From Toxoplasma gondii ME49 (taxonomy: Eukaryota; Apicomplexa; Conoidasida; Eucoccidiorida; Sarcocystidae), in the NCBI RefSeq assembly GCF_000006565.2, contig NC_031470.1:374954-438953 (forward strand): a stretch of DNA of 64,000 nt, written 5' to 3'. The position numbers and the translations under genes were made by a program. Shown piece after piece: positions 36,801 to 49,800 of this stretch. The number at the start of each line of letters is the position of its first letter. Positions within the stretch are counted from its first letter, which is position 1. Under the pieces are notes generated by a model. The model did not search any database. It was not told the DNA's origin and saw only the letters and a program-made list of their open reading frames with translations.

Positions 36801-39800
36801 CAGCGCGTTTTGTGTTCTTTTTAGAAGGAGGTTGATGTCTGTGTCAGTGTCGACTCCTGGATGTCGTTGATGAAGATTCTGAAACGCTAATTTACTGTCA
36901 CATTTGCTATGTGAGAAGGTATCATAACGTCTGCAGACACTTTGTCCCCGACTATTGCCACGTCCTTTTAACTTCCTGTAAAATTGCGGACCGTTGTGTT
37001 TCGTACGCCCTAGCATCAGCGAGAATAGTAGCAAAGCGAAAGTCATGATACTTGTCCAGCATAGAGAATAGGATGCAGTGCGTAAAAGGGGGCATCACAC
37101 CGGTCTGCTGCGGTGCGTGCTTCAGGTGTACTGCCGGATGGCTGCATGCAAAACTCGGTCTGGCGACTATAGCGGGGCAATCGCCATGTATGAGAAGGCG
37201 TTGTGCGAGGATAACAATCGTATGACGCGCAACGCTCTCAATGAGGTGAAGAAGCTAAAGGAGAAGAAGGAAAAAGAGGACTACATCAACCCGGCGCTTG
37301 CGGAGCAGCACCGAGAAAAAGGCAATGAATACTTCAAACAGGGTGACTACCCTGCTGCAAAAAAAGGTGAACATAAGATACTGAAAGTGCCAGCTTGTCC
37401 TGCAGTCGTCCCCTCGTGAGCGCGCCTCTAGTCTCTTGTGCCTGCATCACTCAAACTCCAGTGCCGGTGTGGCGCAGATCGATGGCTCAGCGTTTGTGTG
37501 CTCTCACTACTTGTTTTCGACATCTGAACGTAAATCAGTTTCTGCTTTCGAAGTGAATTCTTGCAATGTAACATCTTCGTGGTGTCTCTCACGAACCGTC
37601 TTGGGCCACAATGAGCGGGCTTCCACGGCAGACATCTCGAAGGGTATCACTGTAGCCGTGCGCAGCGAGTTCCAAGGGTAGCAAAGCCCCCGATGCATTC
37701 GATTTTACTGATGCCTATTTTGGGGGGCAGATATCCCGTAGATTCAGTCTGATACATGAGTTGTCCATTTCACCACTGATGTAGTACGGCGAAGTCTGGA
37801 GTTCTGGAAGTGGAAGGAGGTCGACAGGTTCTCGTGGCGTTGCGGCTCCAAAAGCATGCATCATGGATGTGTCTATCTCTGGTGTCTGATTTGTAGGTGG
37901 TCTGCAGGTTCCGCAGTCACCTCACTGGCCTGCACGTAGCTACAGAAGATCATTATTACCGCATATGTTGTCCGATCGTTGTATGCTCAACTTTTTTGTG
38001 TCTGGCTGAGAGAACGGCCGTTGAGATCAAAAGTTCGTGTCATGCCACGAGTTGTTACAGTGTTTCGTTGCTCAGCTCGTGTAAGCCGGAAACCTGAAAG
38101 TATGCTGTAGTTGTGCAAAACCGGATGAGACGGTGGATATGGTGTCTGCGTTTCTCAATAGAATACGACGAGGCTATCCGACGGAACCCTAAAGACGCGA
38201 AATTGTACAGCAACAGAGCGGCAGCGTTAACCAAACTGTGCGAATACCCTTCTGCGTTGCGGGTAAGACGCATACAACAGCAATGCCAACATTGCCCTCA
38301 TTGTACTCTGGGGAGCAAGCATCATCGATCGGGGATCTCTGAATGGCTGGGTGATTTAACGCCTGAAGTGTCCTCTTTTTTCAAAAACGTACAAAGTACA
38401 TCTGCTTCCAATAGGAATTAACGGTGCCTAACTGTATGCATTGTCGCTCTGGCAGTCGAATGGTGTTTGGGCATGTGTTGCAATGACACCGTCCATAACC
38501 GTTTGACTTTCTTGTCGCTAGGCCCGCTGGGAGTTAAAACCTGAGGTGCGGATGGGATGTCCGTTGTGTTTAAGGAATCCGATATTTTTGTCTGCCTCTA
38601 CCTCTCCGTGAATTTCATGAAATCAGGTTGCTGGCGAGAATCCTGAAAAGGCAAACATGCTTCTATTCATTGGTCATTGGTGGCATGCATGCCTGCAACC
38701 AGATTGAGACATGCACAAGTATTCTTTTCGTGTGTTTCAAGGACACGACGAACTGCCGGCACAGTGGGAAGTTGAGCGCACAACAATTGGACGATTATGA
38801 TAGAACAGGGTGTATGTTTCGGTTGATGTGTGTCTTCGTAGGATGCTGACACAAGTGTTCAGGTGGATCCGGCCTTCGTAAAGGGATGGAGCAGGAAGGG
38901 AAACCTTCACATGCTCTTGAAGGAGTATCCCAAAGCTCTGCAGGCTTTTGACAAAGGCCTGGCGCTCGAGCCCACAAATCAGGAATGCATCCAAGGAAAG
39001 ATGGCTGTCATGAACAAAGTCCAACAACTCCAGAGCTCCGGAGAGGTTGATCCGGAACAGATGGCACACTCTCTGGTGAGTCGTGGCGGAAGTTTGGCGA
39101 GGCCGGCAATTTGCGTTGTTCCTGATTCGAACAATGACATGTGTGTTCTTCTGTACAGTTTCCCCCTCTTACGTTTATCTTTTTGGGTATCTCTACGTTT
39201 TCTCAATGGCAACTCGACGGCTTCCCGGAACTCCGACTGCCAGATGAAGTGCCTTTCGTGTTGGCCTGCACGGTGCGCTAGACGTTTCGGCCATGTATGT
39301 GTTGTATTGGACTTATTCTCTCTGCTGTTTGATCACTGGTCCATTGTTCTTCGAGGACATTCATGACTTGTGCAGGCCGATCCGGAGATCCAAGCAATTC
39401 TGAAAGATCCACAGATGAACATCGTTTTGATGAACATCCAGGAGAAACCTGAGTTGATTCATGAGTAAGCGAACTCTTAAGGTATCTGGCGCCATGAAAA
39501 ATCCTTTTTTATACGCATGCGGTCACGACGGTGCCACGCCGGCTTCTGCGATTCAGGGAATTGGCAATGTCTTGCAGTGTCTGGGACGTCGACCACGTGG
39601 GACAGAATTACTTCTTTGTGTGTCCATGCGTTCCCCTACGTTTTTTTATTTGCGACAGGCCTACGCTCTTCGCATGAGCATATAGCCTTCCGTCTGTGGT
39701 ATGTTAAACTCTACTCGTGTTGCAGGATGCGCATGCCTCAATGGTTCTACTGTACGTTTGTTTCTTGGAATCTCTTTACTAATTGAGCTGGCCGGTCGGG

Positions 39801-39928
39801 AACTGTACAACAGCTGTCATGGCTTATTTATGTTTATGTCATGCCGCGCCTACAGGTATCTGCGAGACCCGAAGATCAAAGACGGAATCAACAAGCTCAT
39901 CGCAGCTGGCATTCTGCGGGTCGCTTGA
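33874..39928 (+). CDS. HOP: Hsp70-Hsp90 organizing protein (HOP/STI1), complete, 565 residues
   Basis: Cytosolic co-chaperone that bridges Hsp70 and Hsp90 and passes clients between them. Exons: 33874-34101, 34512-34634, 35110-35295, 35827-36145, 36490-36593, 37126-37366, 38162-38262, 38842-39075, 39376-39464, 39856-39928; all phases agree. TPR1 covers residues 4-117, with carboxylate-clamp residues K11, N15, N46, K76 and R80. DP1 (STI1) follows at about 118-195, then a charged Ala/Glu linker. TPR2A covers about 243-365 (clamp K248, N252, N282, K320, R324), TPR2B about 375-495, and DP2 about 500-565. The order TPR1-DP1-TPR2A-TPR2B-DP2 is the full canonical layout and the length is typical. 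The start has an A-rich AAAACAAAAATG context. An in-frame ATG lies 39 bases upstream (33835), but [10 protein letters not shown] is the conserved beginning. Exon 7 to exon 8 gives [19 protein letters not shown], matching the family without a gap. Confidence 0.97.
34726..34748. repeat. Perfect palindrome in HOP intron 2
   Basis: Two copies of the self-complementary GGATATCC flank AAATTTT. This gives an 11-base inverted repeat with a one-base centre and, at the same time, an 8-base direct repeat. Confidence 0.9.
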
Positions 39929-42900
39929 TGACGTCTTTCTTGGTCTCGGTGGGTGGGTGGGTGGCGATGCTCTTTTTTTCATTCACACTCGATCAGTGCC
40001 AAGCAGTTTCGCCGATTGAGTTATTTCTGGTCCCCGTGGATAGTCAGCCTTCGCTCATGAGCCTATGGGTTTTTTCTAAGAGAGGCTACGAATTCTTGAA
40101 TATTGCAAGGGGCCGCCTCCAGAGGGTATTGTTTTGAGGGCATGTGTCCTTCCATCAAACATCATCTGCTTTGAGTACGTTTTCCGGGATCTCGAAACAC
40201 AATATCCTGCGGCGCTGATATTCCCGACAGAAAGGGGGCTTGGTGGACGGCAAAAGCAATCTACATATGTTCTCGATTTGTTACCCAATCCTGGTAGCAG
40301 CAGGCTTTCGCACAAATGGTCCGTTGTCATACAATGGAAACGCTGGGAGACGGGGGGGGAAGGACAATAGGTGAGAGTCATCCAGTAGTGATTTAATACG
40401 TAGTCTCGTCATTTATTATGTTGCTCTTCCAAACCAACGACTTAACATCAAGGGTGTTTTTGTGCCAAGAACGTTTCCTGCGTCGGAGCGGTTGCTCCGA
40501 CTAAAATTCCCCACTTGTGTGTGTCTGTGACGTGCCCCATGAAATGTGGTGTCCAAGACGCACATTTCGTATATTGCCTGAGGCTAGTGACACAAATGCA
40601 TGTCACCCTCCCTGTAGTATCACTTGTCTTTGCATTGCACTTGGATAGGCCTATGCTCATATAAACAGTCGAAATTATCTCAACGAACGGCGTTCAGCAT
40701 AGTGAATGTGCAACTATGCATGCATGTATACACTACACTAAAGTGATGTTAACTTTACACTCAAGTGATGTTAACTTTACACGCCTTTCTGCCTTTGCGG
40801 CTAGTCCACTCCTGCTATGTTGAAACCAATACAAGTGTCGTACACAGGGCACGTGCAACACAAATGGCGCCCTTTGCCAGTGCCTGAGCACTAGTTAAGA
40901 AACTCACTCTGGTGTTCACCTTTCTTCGACATACTGCAGGAATGTCGTTGCTCATCCGTTCATTCAACAGCGAACAGTACAACCATCCTGATGGCGTGGT
41001 TTTGTCGTAGGCTTTACGCACGATTTGCCCAACTACACTTCATTCGTTGCCACACGGGTAGAACAATCACAGCTTTATACTTTCTGTTTCCCTTCCACCC
41101 CCTCACACGACCGTGTCGATACTTTTTATCATTCCCATTATCTCCAACTCAGATTCTATTGTGAATACTTCTTCCTGTACACAGTTGCTACGGTTGATAG
41201 CAAAAGGGTACCTCCGCAGCCACTACTGTCCATTCCTGCGGACAACAGAGCCGCTCCTTCGTCCACGAAGAAGTGGAAGGGAACCGGTATCGGGCGTGCC
41301 CATCATGATGTGATCAAATGGTTCCCTCGACGCGACTGCGGCTATCCGACGTGCCATAGCTTATGGACTGTCATTTTGCGTTTCGAGCAAGGCACACCCC
41401 GTGGTATATTTAAACCGAGTGTGTTTACTTGAGGAATATCCTCTGACTTGGAAGAATGCAACGCTTTGTCTCATCTACTGTACAAGGGTCTGTGCGAATT
41501 GTTACATAGTTGAAGTGCACATTTGTTAACCTATATTCTGACCGAGCAGTCGCATGGAATGTCCAGCATTTTCATACCAATGCTTGCAGGTGGTATCTCA
41601 AGTCTGTCACGTGTGCACATCGAATAACTATGCAGCTCGACATTGCCGTGTATGTCAAGTCTGTGATCCCCCTTCCCCCAGAAAATATGACAGCCGAATT
41701 CGCTACAGTGGGAGGCGACTACCGCGACTATCTCCTTGAGGGTGGAAATCAGATTCTTTTGAACTCCTCCCTATGCACGCAAACTAGAACAGGCCGTTCT
41801 TCGACTGCTGTCGTCTTCGTGGAACTCGTTTCTGGCTACTTGATTGTTGGACTGATACCTTGGCAACTCGTATGGCTTGTAGGGGGTGAATGGCTGTGCA
41901 GTGAGAGACGAGAGATGAGAAAGAGTTAAAAGTAGAAGGAATCGCGCGTAATTCTAGCAATATCACTTGAGTATTATGGGCATATTGGTACAGCGTTCGA
42001 AGATTCGGTGTGGCACCCGGACACTGGCTTGCCCCTTTCTGTCCCTCCCATGATATTAAGTAGTTCAGGAATTTCACCGCATCAGCTGTGTGAGTATCTC
42101 AGAACATCTACCTAGTATCTCGAAGTGCTTACAGCAATTCCGCATGTACATCAGCTTGCGAAAAAGCACAGGTCGCCGGCCGCCGCCTGCGCGTACGGTA
42201 CCCTGCATATGCCGACGTGGACGAAGCTCAGGAGGGCGCCCGACAACCTCAGAGAGAAAGCTATGTATAAGGGGTTTCCTGGTAGATGAGACTCTTCTTC
42301 AAAGAAGAAATAAGTGGTGCCAAAACACAGAATGCTCACATCCGTTCGTCATTTATCCATCCACCATATGTGTGCCCCTTGTCTGCAATGTTACCTGAAT
42401 GCATGCGATATGGCACTGCACGGACTTTGGAACAGAAACATTCTAACTCCTTGTGTCAATGTTCGACTCAATTTTTTTCTTTCTAGCAGGGTTCTATCTT
42501 AACAAGTGTCTCTTGCCTATTCAGTGAGCACAGAACTGCAGGATGGCAGTCCTGTCCCCCTAGGAAAGCAGCTTGGGCAACCACTGCCACGGTGGAGGGC
42601 ACCTGCAGCGGTGGGTCCCCCGTGGAAACAAGAACAAGACGAGAGATCCGGCGCCTGCACGGTGCTTTTCAGTCCAGCTTCTCCCCGTTTTTGCTCCTAG
42701 TTCCCATATACTCCTTCACTAGTATCTTCAACATCAGCTGCTGCCTGAAGCACCAATGTCGTCGTTGGTCGTCCACGTCAAGGCAGGTCACATCAGGTGT
42801 ATGGTGGACTTTCCATCTGTGTAAATCTGCTACGGGCCGTTTTCCCGATAGTCTATCCCGGATTGCTTTTTCTACAAGGCTGACGCTCATCATGGTCCGC

Positions 42901-43204
42901 TCCGCGGCAGCACATTGATACTGTCATTCGCAGCTGTATCTTCGACGAGTATCGTTTACAACAGCTGCTACAACCAGGTCGGTCGCCGGCGCTCCAGCGG
43001 CGGTTCTAAATTAACGCAGTGAACAAGGAGCAGCAAAACTGTCCAGCAGGTGCATCCGAATGGCATTTTGGCGTCTCTGTTCCCTATAAGAACGCGAATC
43101 GAGGAACCAATCTGTCGACGGTGCATAGAGACCGAAAGCCCTCCCGCCCTGATATTGAGAAATCCGACATTTGTGTTCGAGAAGGGCTCCAGACAGAAGC
43201 CACA
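39929..43204. other. Intergenic or 5' part of the following gene
   Basis: After HOP this stretch first shows a GGGT-rich patch (39947-39963) and a short direct repeat (40741-40782). From about 41.5 kb several exon-like pieces on the plus strand may belong to the gene ending at 45447. One is a Cys-rich piece from 41590 (after CTTGCAG). Another is 42172-42264, a 31-codon phase-0 piece between CACAG and GTATAAG whose middle reads RYPAYADVDEAQEGARQPQR. A third is the open frame from 43020, in frame with the 43205 exon. I could not join these reliably. Confidence 0.35.
40741..40782. repeat. 20-bp direct repeat, two copies
   Basis: A 20-base unit starting AAGTGATGTT and ending CTTTACAC occurs at 40741-40760 and again at 40763-40782, separated by TC. 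The copies are identical. It lies about 800 bases after the HOP stop codon. Confidence 0.93.
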
Positions 43205-45447
43205 ATGGACGAAAACGAAGAAGCTCCACAGAGTGAAGCTGTCGAGTGCGAATACTACGTGTGGGACCCGGCTACTCAGCAGTATGCACGGACAGATCCA
43301 CACACTGGAGAGGCGCTTCTACGTGACCCACAGTACATGCAGTGCCACTTCCACCTGGTTGAACCCCCCGAGGACCGAGGGCTCGTATCGGGTGTCCAGT
43401 CACCCCACAAGCAACTTCCGTACGATCTCCGGACGCAATGTGCAGGCGTAAGCGAAACAGGTAAGCTTCACAGTTACCGTCTCCCTCCTGCCGGGTAATG
43501 ACTTTCTCTTAGTTTCATCCGATGTGACTAAGGCTCAAGCGATTAGCAGATCTTGCAGCGAGCACAGAAACAAGTAATTGTCGGCCCAGCAGCGCCTTCT
43601 AGACGTCGCAAAAGCTGTGGCCAGTGCCGAGCACCAGACGTCGTTCTCGCAAAAACTTCCAGTGACACTGTCTTTCATCTTCATTGAAGTGTTTTCTCCA
43701 CCGTTCGTCGATTCTGGGAGGCAGCGTGAGCGTCACGAAGGTGACGTACCTTCGCACTATCAGGTCCTCCCATTGCTTGTCTTCCTCAAGGCGAGTCTCT
43801 GGAACGGCATGCGGCGGATCTCCTGTGCCGGGCGACGTCTATCCTTTTGTTTCAGCGTCTGCGAGTGCTGCGCGAGAAACGATCGTGGACGTGATGCGGG
43901 AGGCGGAATCAGCAGGCAAACAGGCGGCAGAAGCCCAGTTGGTTGAAACCTCATGTGAATCTGAGTCTCATGACCACGTCACATTACGCGACGGCCCAGA
44001 AACGGAGGCGCTGGCTTCGTCACTCTACCAGTTTCCGTCACAAACCGCACCTGCGAAGCACTCTCATTCCTGTCGGAGACAGTGTGACGGGCTGATACAA
44101 GGGGACCCCTCGTCGCCTGCCACAGGTGAACAGAACGATCATTCTCGCTCTCCCAAGTCATGTAGTACCCGTATGAGCTGTCATCACTGTGCCAGGATTC
44201 CTCATTGCGAACAATTAAAAAGCGAAACGGGCCCGTTCTCTGTCCTGGCCTCTCCCGAGGCCTTCGGCGCACTCCCCCATCGCGCGTGTCTTGCAACAGA
44301 TGAAACAGATGTAACGCACTCCTCTGTAGTTTGTATCAGTTGCATGTGTGAACACATGGTAGACAATTTCGTTCCTCCGCAAGAGAGCAAATCTGGGCTG
44401 ATCAAAAGAAACCATTGGCAACGTGCCAACTACGTGCTACACGGGACCAACGCAGGAAAAACGCGTGAGGTCACGGGTGGCATGAAAAGGGATCATATAA
44501 ACGGATTTGAGTGTGGAGCGCAACGTTATCATCTTCCGTCGGCCGGCATGCGCCCTTCACGTGAGAACGTAACTCGGCAGTCACCGACCGCGAAGAACGG
44601 TCGTTACGCCGAGACAACGCATATCCATGAGGACAGCACTGAGGACAAGTGGGAAGGTGTTCATGATAAGCTGGACAGACAGACAGATCGCGAAGAGTTA
44701 TGGTATGAACCTGAAGAGCAGTCTGCAGAAGAAATAGTGGGGACAACCGGATCCTGCTACGAAGAAAGACCTGATGTCATTGGTAAGTCGATACGGTCTG
44801 GACACACGGGGCTGTCGACGAGTCGACCATGGGGAGTTGCTTCGACTCGCGCTACGAGTACTTTGAAGAATCCGCTTCGAGGAGGTCTGTCTGAGGGGAA
44901 ACTGGAAAACATGCGTGCCCGTCTGCGGGTTGCGGAGCATGTAGCGGCTGTGTCATCATCGTGGAGAAGGCCGTCGATGAGCTCATCTTCGCCGAACGCT
45001 TTCTCAGCGGTCTCGCGCCTTACGGGTACCGGAAAACCAAATCTTTCCTCAAGGAACCACCTTGAACGGACAGAAGAGCCCTCCAGAGACACTAGTTGGC
45101 TCCGCTTGAAGACCACTGGAGTCCGGAATGCTGAGGGTGTCTGTGGGGGAGCGCGGTGGCTTCCTGCCAAATTGACTTCTCAGGCAGAAGGACCTCCAGG
45201 GCGAAGACTGCGGCAGCATGACCCAGTCAGTCGGGGCTGTCAGTTACGTGCTGCTTGGGACGGTGATCCGTTCCTTCGGCAACAGAAGCGTGCACAGTTT
45301 GATATGAAGGCTTACGATACGTGGCTCCGTAACAATGGGCATTTGCTCCGAGCGAAAGCGTTGGAGCTGCAACGCGAAGAGCAGCGCCTCATGTTGTTGA
45401 TGATGCAACAGCAATACCCGGGAAACAGAAAGGCGTCGGTTATATGA
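43205..45447 (+). CDS. Uncharacterised protein, 3' exons of a probably longer gene
   Basis: Two exons are supported: 43205-43460 (or from 43020 in the same frame) and 43856-45447, joined in phase 1 with a CAG|GTAAGC donor and a TTTGTTTCAG acceptor; 615 residues if the ATG at 43205 is used. The first exon has an aromatic, acidic stretch, YYVWDPATQQYARTDPHTGE, that resembles an OCRE-like or WW-like element but is not diagnostic. The long exon is hydrophilic, with Cys/His pairs around residues 180-235, and rich in Ser, Arg and Glu. The C-terminus (after WDGDPFLRQQKR) is a basic, Gln/Leu/Met-rich helix ending at a stop at 45445-45447. I do not recognise the family. The antisense open frames here are shadows. 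Upstream exons from about 41.5 kb are likely but unresolved. Confidence 0.58.
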
Positions 45448-46826
45448 AATAGTTGCCCGTTCTTTCAAGATACTTCTCTTTTACACGAAACAAGCACCAT
45501 AAAATGAACTGAGCATTTGCACTGGCAAATGTGACAGCGTGCTGCTCATCAGTGGCCTTCGTTGATTGTCTTCTGTGTACTCCACGATATTCTCTACTTG
45601 AAGACCTAGGGCTGTGATGGCGGGGGGGGGGGACAACATTCGTTTAGTACGGGTGACTGCTAATCATCTTCTCAAGAAGGCGTGAACTGCTACCGCCGCG
45701 AATCTTCCCCCGTTTCTAACAGGCTTTTTGACACTTGAAGGTTATACGCATGCGTGTATGAGTTGTCTCCCTATGGATGCTTAGAGCCCCTGATTTACGC
45801 AGGCGGTGCATGACTGAACTTAGTTGCTCCTTCCAAAAAGGAGAGCATTCGACAGCACCCGTTGAACAGCCCATTGTAACATTCGTGTGACGATCATTTG
45901 CCTGATTCTTTGCGGAGTGTCGATTGTGGTACAGTGCAAATGGCCACGGCGGGTATCGCACCCAGCACAAAAGTAGATCGCACCAGCAAATACAAGGGGT
46001 ATATCTTTTGTTTTCGATACAGTTGGACTGCTGCATCGGTGGCTGCTGCTTGCCGCAAAAAGTGGAACAGCCATGTGACAGGCCGCCAACAGGTCACGTT
46101 GCAACACATCGTAAACGCGGAAGAGAATCACCTGATCTCAACATCTAGTTGCTGATCATATGAATTGAGCCTCAGTGCAAGTCGGGGCGCCGCGACCAGG
46201 GTTCCTTTCCACGCGAAGAAAGCGACCCCACAGCACAATGGACAAAACTCGCAGGCATCCGGAAGTCTTTTGACAAAAACGAAACATTACAAATACCGGC
46301 GGAATGGTTCGACGGAAGGATCACGCCAATAAAGAGCGCATTATCAACGTTCATAAGTATCAGTATTTCAGTCCACATCCAAGCACAATCGTGTCACGGC
46401 TTTTTTATCGGAGAGGAAAAATTAACAAAGCTTACTCGATACATAAGTGAAGTTTTAAGGAAAAAAAAGAGCAGTACTACTGAGAAGCAGACAAATGTCG
46501 TCCTATGCCTGAAAATTGATTCCTGTACCACTATCAGACACCCTGAGGCAACGTCAGTGAACATGTCTTGCCCTACTTTCTAAAAAAAATGGTTAGTACG
46601 TCTAGTTGTCTAACATAACTCGCGCATGGCGCTGTGGCAAGACAATGTCCATCTCCGTTTACGCAGCAACCGATAGAAAACACTACTCCAAGACGGCTCA
46701 ATTGATCTGGCCAAGTCCGAGCGTCCACTAATTTGGTGTTGTTGACGATCAGTTGTAACCTGGGATAGCAAAGAATGCTATGCCACAACAGCACTGCGGA
46801 CCTAATGCGAAACTACCTGTCGATCT
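45448..46826. other. Intergenic stretch between convergent genes
   Basis: The unknown gene (plus) and the AAA protein gene (minus) both end toward this stretch. It contains a G(11) run at 45622-45632 and A-rich runs near 46461. No coding sequence was supported, although two antisense frames of about 106 and 103 residues overlap at 45716-46131. Confidence 0.5.
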
Positions 46827-49800
46827 CTACCTCGTGGCCGTTAGCCTGTGAAGCGCCGCAATAAGGTCGTTCGGTTGTATCCACGACCCACTGCTTGCAG
46901 TATCGCGCAGTAACATCGATGTCCCTGTGTGTCTTTCGTGTTCCACCAGCCCTGGTGTGTAACCCGAGCATGTGTCGTCAGCCTTTCTGGGTCGGTCTCG
47001 GCCGACGCCACTGCATCCCAGCTGTGCCTGCGCCAGAATATGTCTTTCTACGGCACAAACAGCCGCTTCCTGGGTCAGAAGCACCCAAAACGCAGGGATT
47101 TCACCGCAGAAATCAGCGTCGTCAACCCAGTGGTTCATTTTACGATTTTGCTCTTCACCGGGTCCGGACGTAGACGCCTCACCAGAAGAAAGTCGGCGCA
47201 CCTGACGAAGAACGTCAACAATCGCATCGACGGTCGAGTCGGATGGCCTGCTTGGCCGAAAGCGTCCCCGCAGATACAAGCGAAGGATGTCCCGGGCGTC
47301 CGCGTAAGTCCACTGAGCCGCCGCCTTTGTTACGTAGCGATATCGAAGCCGGTATGGCTGGATGAAACACACATGAACATCAAAGCGGTCATCATCGGTT
47401 GTAGTGCACGCATGTGCTGGACTAGAAGGCTAATCATTAGTCAAACAGCCGTACATCCCCGTAGAAAACATCCTTGAGGATATCAATGCCTTCACCGCCC
47501 CAATTCAGGCAAGCTTGATTCTCTACTCCTGAGCTAGTCAGTGCCACACTCGCAGTCAATGATGACCACCATCTTGGTTATTATTAGAGACCATCGCTTG
47601 TCAGCTGCGCGACAGGGGCTCTCTATTGTGTTCAATGAAAGAATAGAGATGGGGTGCTCTATTGACCACCAAGAAACAGTCGTCGAGAAAGTCGTCCATA
47701 CACTGCACTCCCTAGGGCGGCTTTCTAGGCTACCCAAAGGCAAGGTACTACGCTAATTTATTCAGCCAATATGTCAATGAGTAAAAGCTCATGGAGAAGG
47801 GTTCGGTATATATTTGCCTCTCTCCCGACTGCCGTCTCTCAACTGTCTGCATGCAACGGTACCCCACTCTTCAATGATCAAAGGCATGAAGATACGTGGG
47901 ACGCGGACGAAACGTGTGTCATCATTAACGAGTCAGACATCAGAATTATGTGAGCTTTCTCCTTCCAGGAAATACGGAAGGGGCGTAGCACCATGACATC
48001 GAACGCAGCTCTGCGGGTCAAAAGCGTAATAACTCTACATGCGATAAAAACATATGCTTTCCCCGAACAACATAGAGAATTTGCCAACCGTGTAGCGGCT
48101 TGAGAACCTCGTTTTTCATGGCAAAATAATAGAATCAGTTACGTATCACATCGGTTGTTACTTACCGCAAACAGGCGCGGATCAACACTCATTTCTCTGT
48201 CAGCAGTCCCGATCACTAGAACACCTGCAGCCCCAGCCACGTTGCCTGCGGTTTGTCGTCCAAATTGTCGCCTTCTTCCGAGGAGGTCGAGACGGAGAAG
48301 CAGCGTGTGCAGCAAGCGGCCCCCACAGGCGCCGCGCCCCCCACGACGTGGCAGTTTCTCCCATGAGTCTGCTCTGCTTAAATCTGATCCTACGGAAGCG
48401 TCGTAGTCGCTATCCACGAGATGAGCGTGAGGCTTTCTTTCGCAACTCTTGCCGTTAGCCGGAGCCAGACGATCAATATCTTCAATCAACAAGACACAGG
48501 GAGCGGCCTTTTCAGCAACATCAAAGACTCGCATCAGTTGCTTATCTGCGGACCCAAGGGTGGCTCGAAGCAACTCTGCCGGAGAAACCACCAAGAGGGT
48601 AGATCGGAGCTCATAGGCAATGGCCGCCGCCAGAAGGCTTTTCCCTGCAAACACTCAAACGTGAAAAGGCAGAAAATGCGAGAGCCGAGCCAAAGCGGAC
48701 AATCATGAGATAGCCAAGCTCTGTGCTGGGATTTGTTGCGTTCTTCACTCTGACACATACAGGAGTACCTTCAAAAGAAGCAACGAATGGCAAGCATGTA
48801 CACGGGAAAATTGTAGTTGTATGTGCAAATGGCTTCCGAAAGCAAATACTTAACCCAAACGTCGTCACCAGTGAGCAATGCGAAAGTTCAAATGCACAGA
48901 ATTTCTGGTCTGTTAAATGTCGGTATGCATCTGCAGAAGAGGACCACTCAGGTTCCACGCACTGGGCACGGAAGCAACAGTGAGATCCTTCCCTGCTTCT
49001 GAAAAAGCAAACAAGTGGAAGTGGTACGATGTCTTGCCCACCATTTGCCTGGCAATTCTAGAAACCAACTTAGTTAGTGTACCCTGATCAGTTTATAATT
49101 TGCACCACGTGTCTTCAATGCACCCACCCAAATGATGACAGAGTTCCCCGCTTACCCGTCCCTGGGTCGCCAGTGATAAGGACTCCTACAGGCACTGTTT
49201 TCCTAATAGTCCTATGTATCGCGGCATTCTTGTGCAAGACGCTGCCACTAAAGACAGGCTCGATAACCTGTCGACGCAGTCGACTTATCAACGCATCTTC
49301 CCCGACAATTCCAGAAAACCCCCGAACAACACGGTAACTTCTATTCCAGAATGGCTCCACATCAGCTGCATCCCTAACTGATCCCTGCTGGTCTCTCTCT
49401 TCCGTTCCGCTTGTTTTGATTGTGTCATCAAGTCGAGCATCCAGGTTGACCCGGGCGGCAATTCCCTCAGTTGCCCATCGTGTGTTCGGATGGACCCGTC
49501 CCCGATGCTCGTCCAATCGTGAGGAGCCACCGGTCGGTATGTCCGCACGATCTTCCGAAAGGGGAATCACGCGGTGCCTGTCACCACACGCAACACCACT
49601 AAAAGAGACGCTTCCCCCTTTGCCGCTTGGCGGATCGGGAGTGTGTGGCACCACGTGCAAGCCGCTGGTAATTCGGGCAATCAGACCACCGCCTGCACCC
49701 AGCAAAGCAATCCGGAAGTTGTCCAGTGTGAACAAGTCGCACGGTCTTTTTGGAACAATTCCCTTTCCAGCATCATTCCCTGCAGCTTCGTGTTGGGGAA

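Noticed and set aside
38521..38545. Eight-codon micro-exon (ARWELKPE) between HOP exons 7 and 8
   Set aside because: The borders fit, but the family alignment is complete when exon 8 starts at 38842 (DADTSVQV before DPAF), so no extra exon is needed.
39947..39963. GGGT run as a G-quadruplex
   Set aside because: It has only three runs of three G plus pairs, which is below the usual four-run pattern.
42934..42977. Small exon (IFDEYRLQQLLQPG) upstream of the 43205 gene
   Set aside because: It is protein-like, but joining it to the next acceptor at 43020 would leave an intron of only 42 bases.
47313..47333. 21-base intron in the last exon of the AAA gene
   Set aside because: It is far too short to be spliced, and reading straight through gives a continuous AAA helix region.
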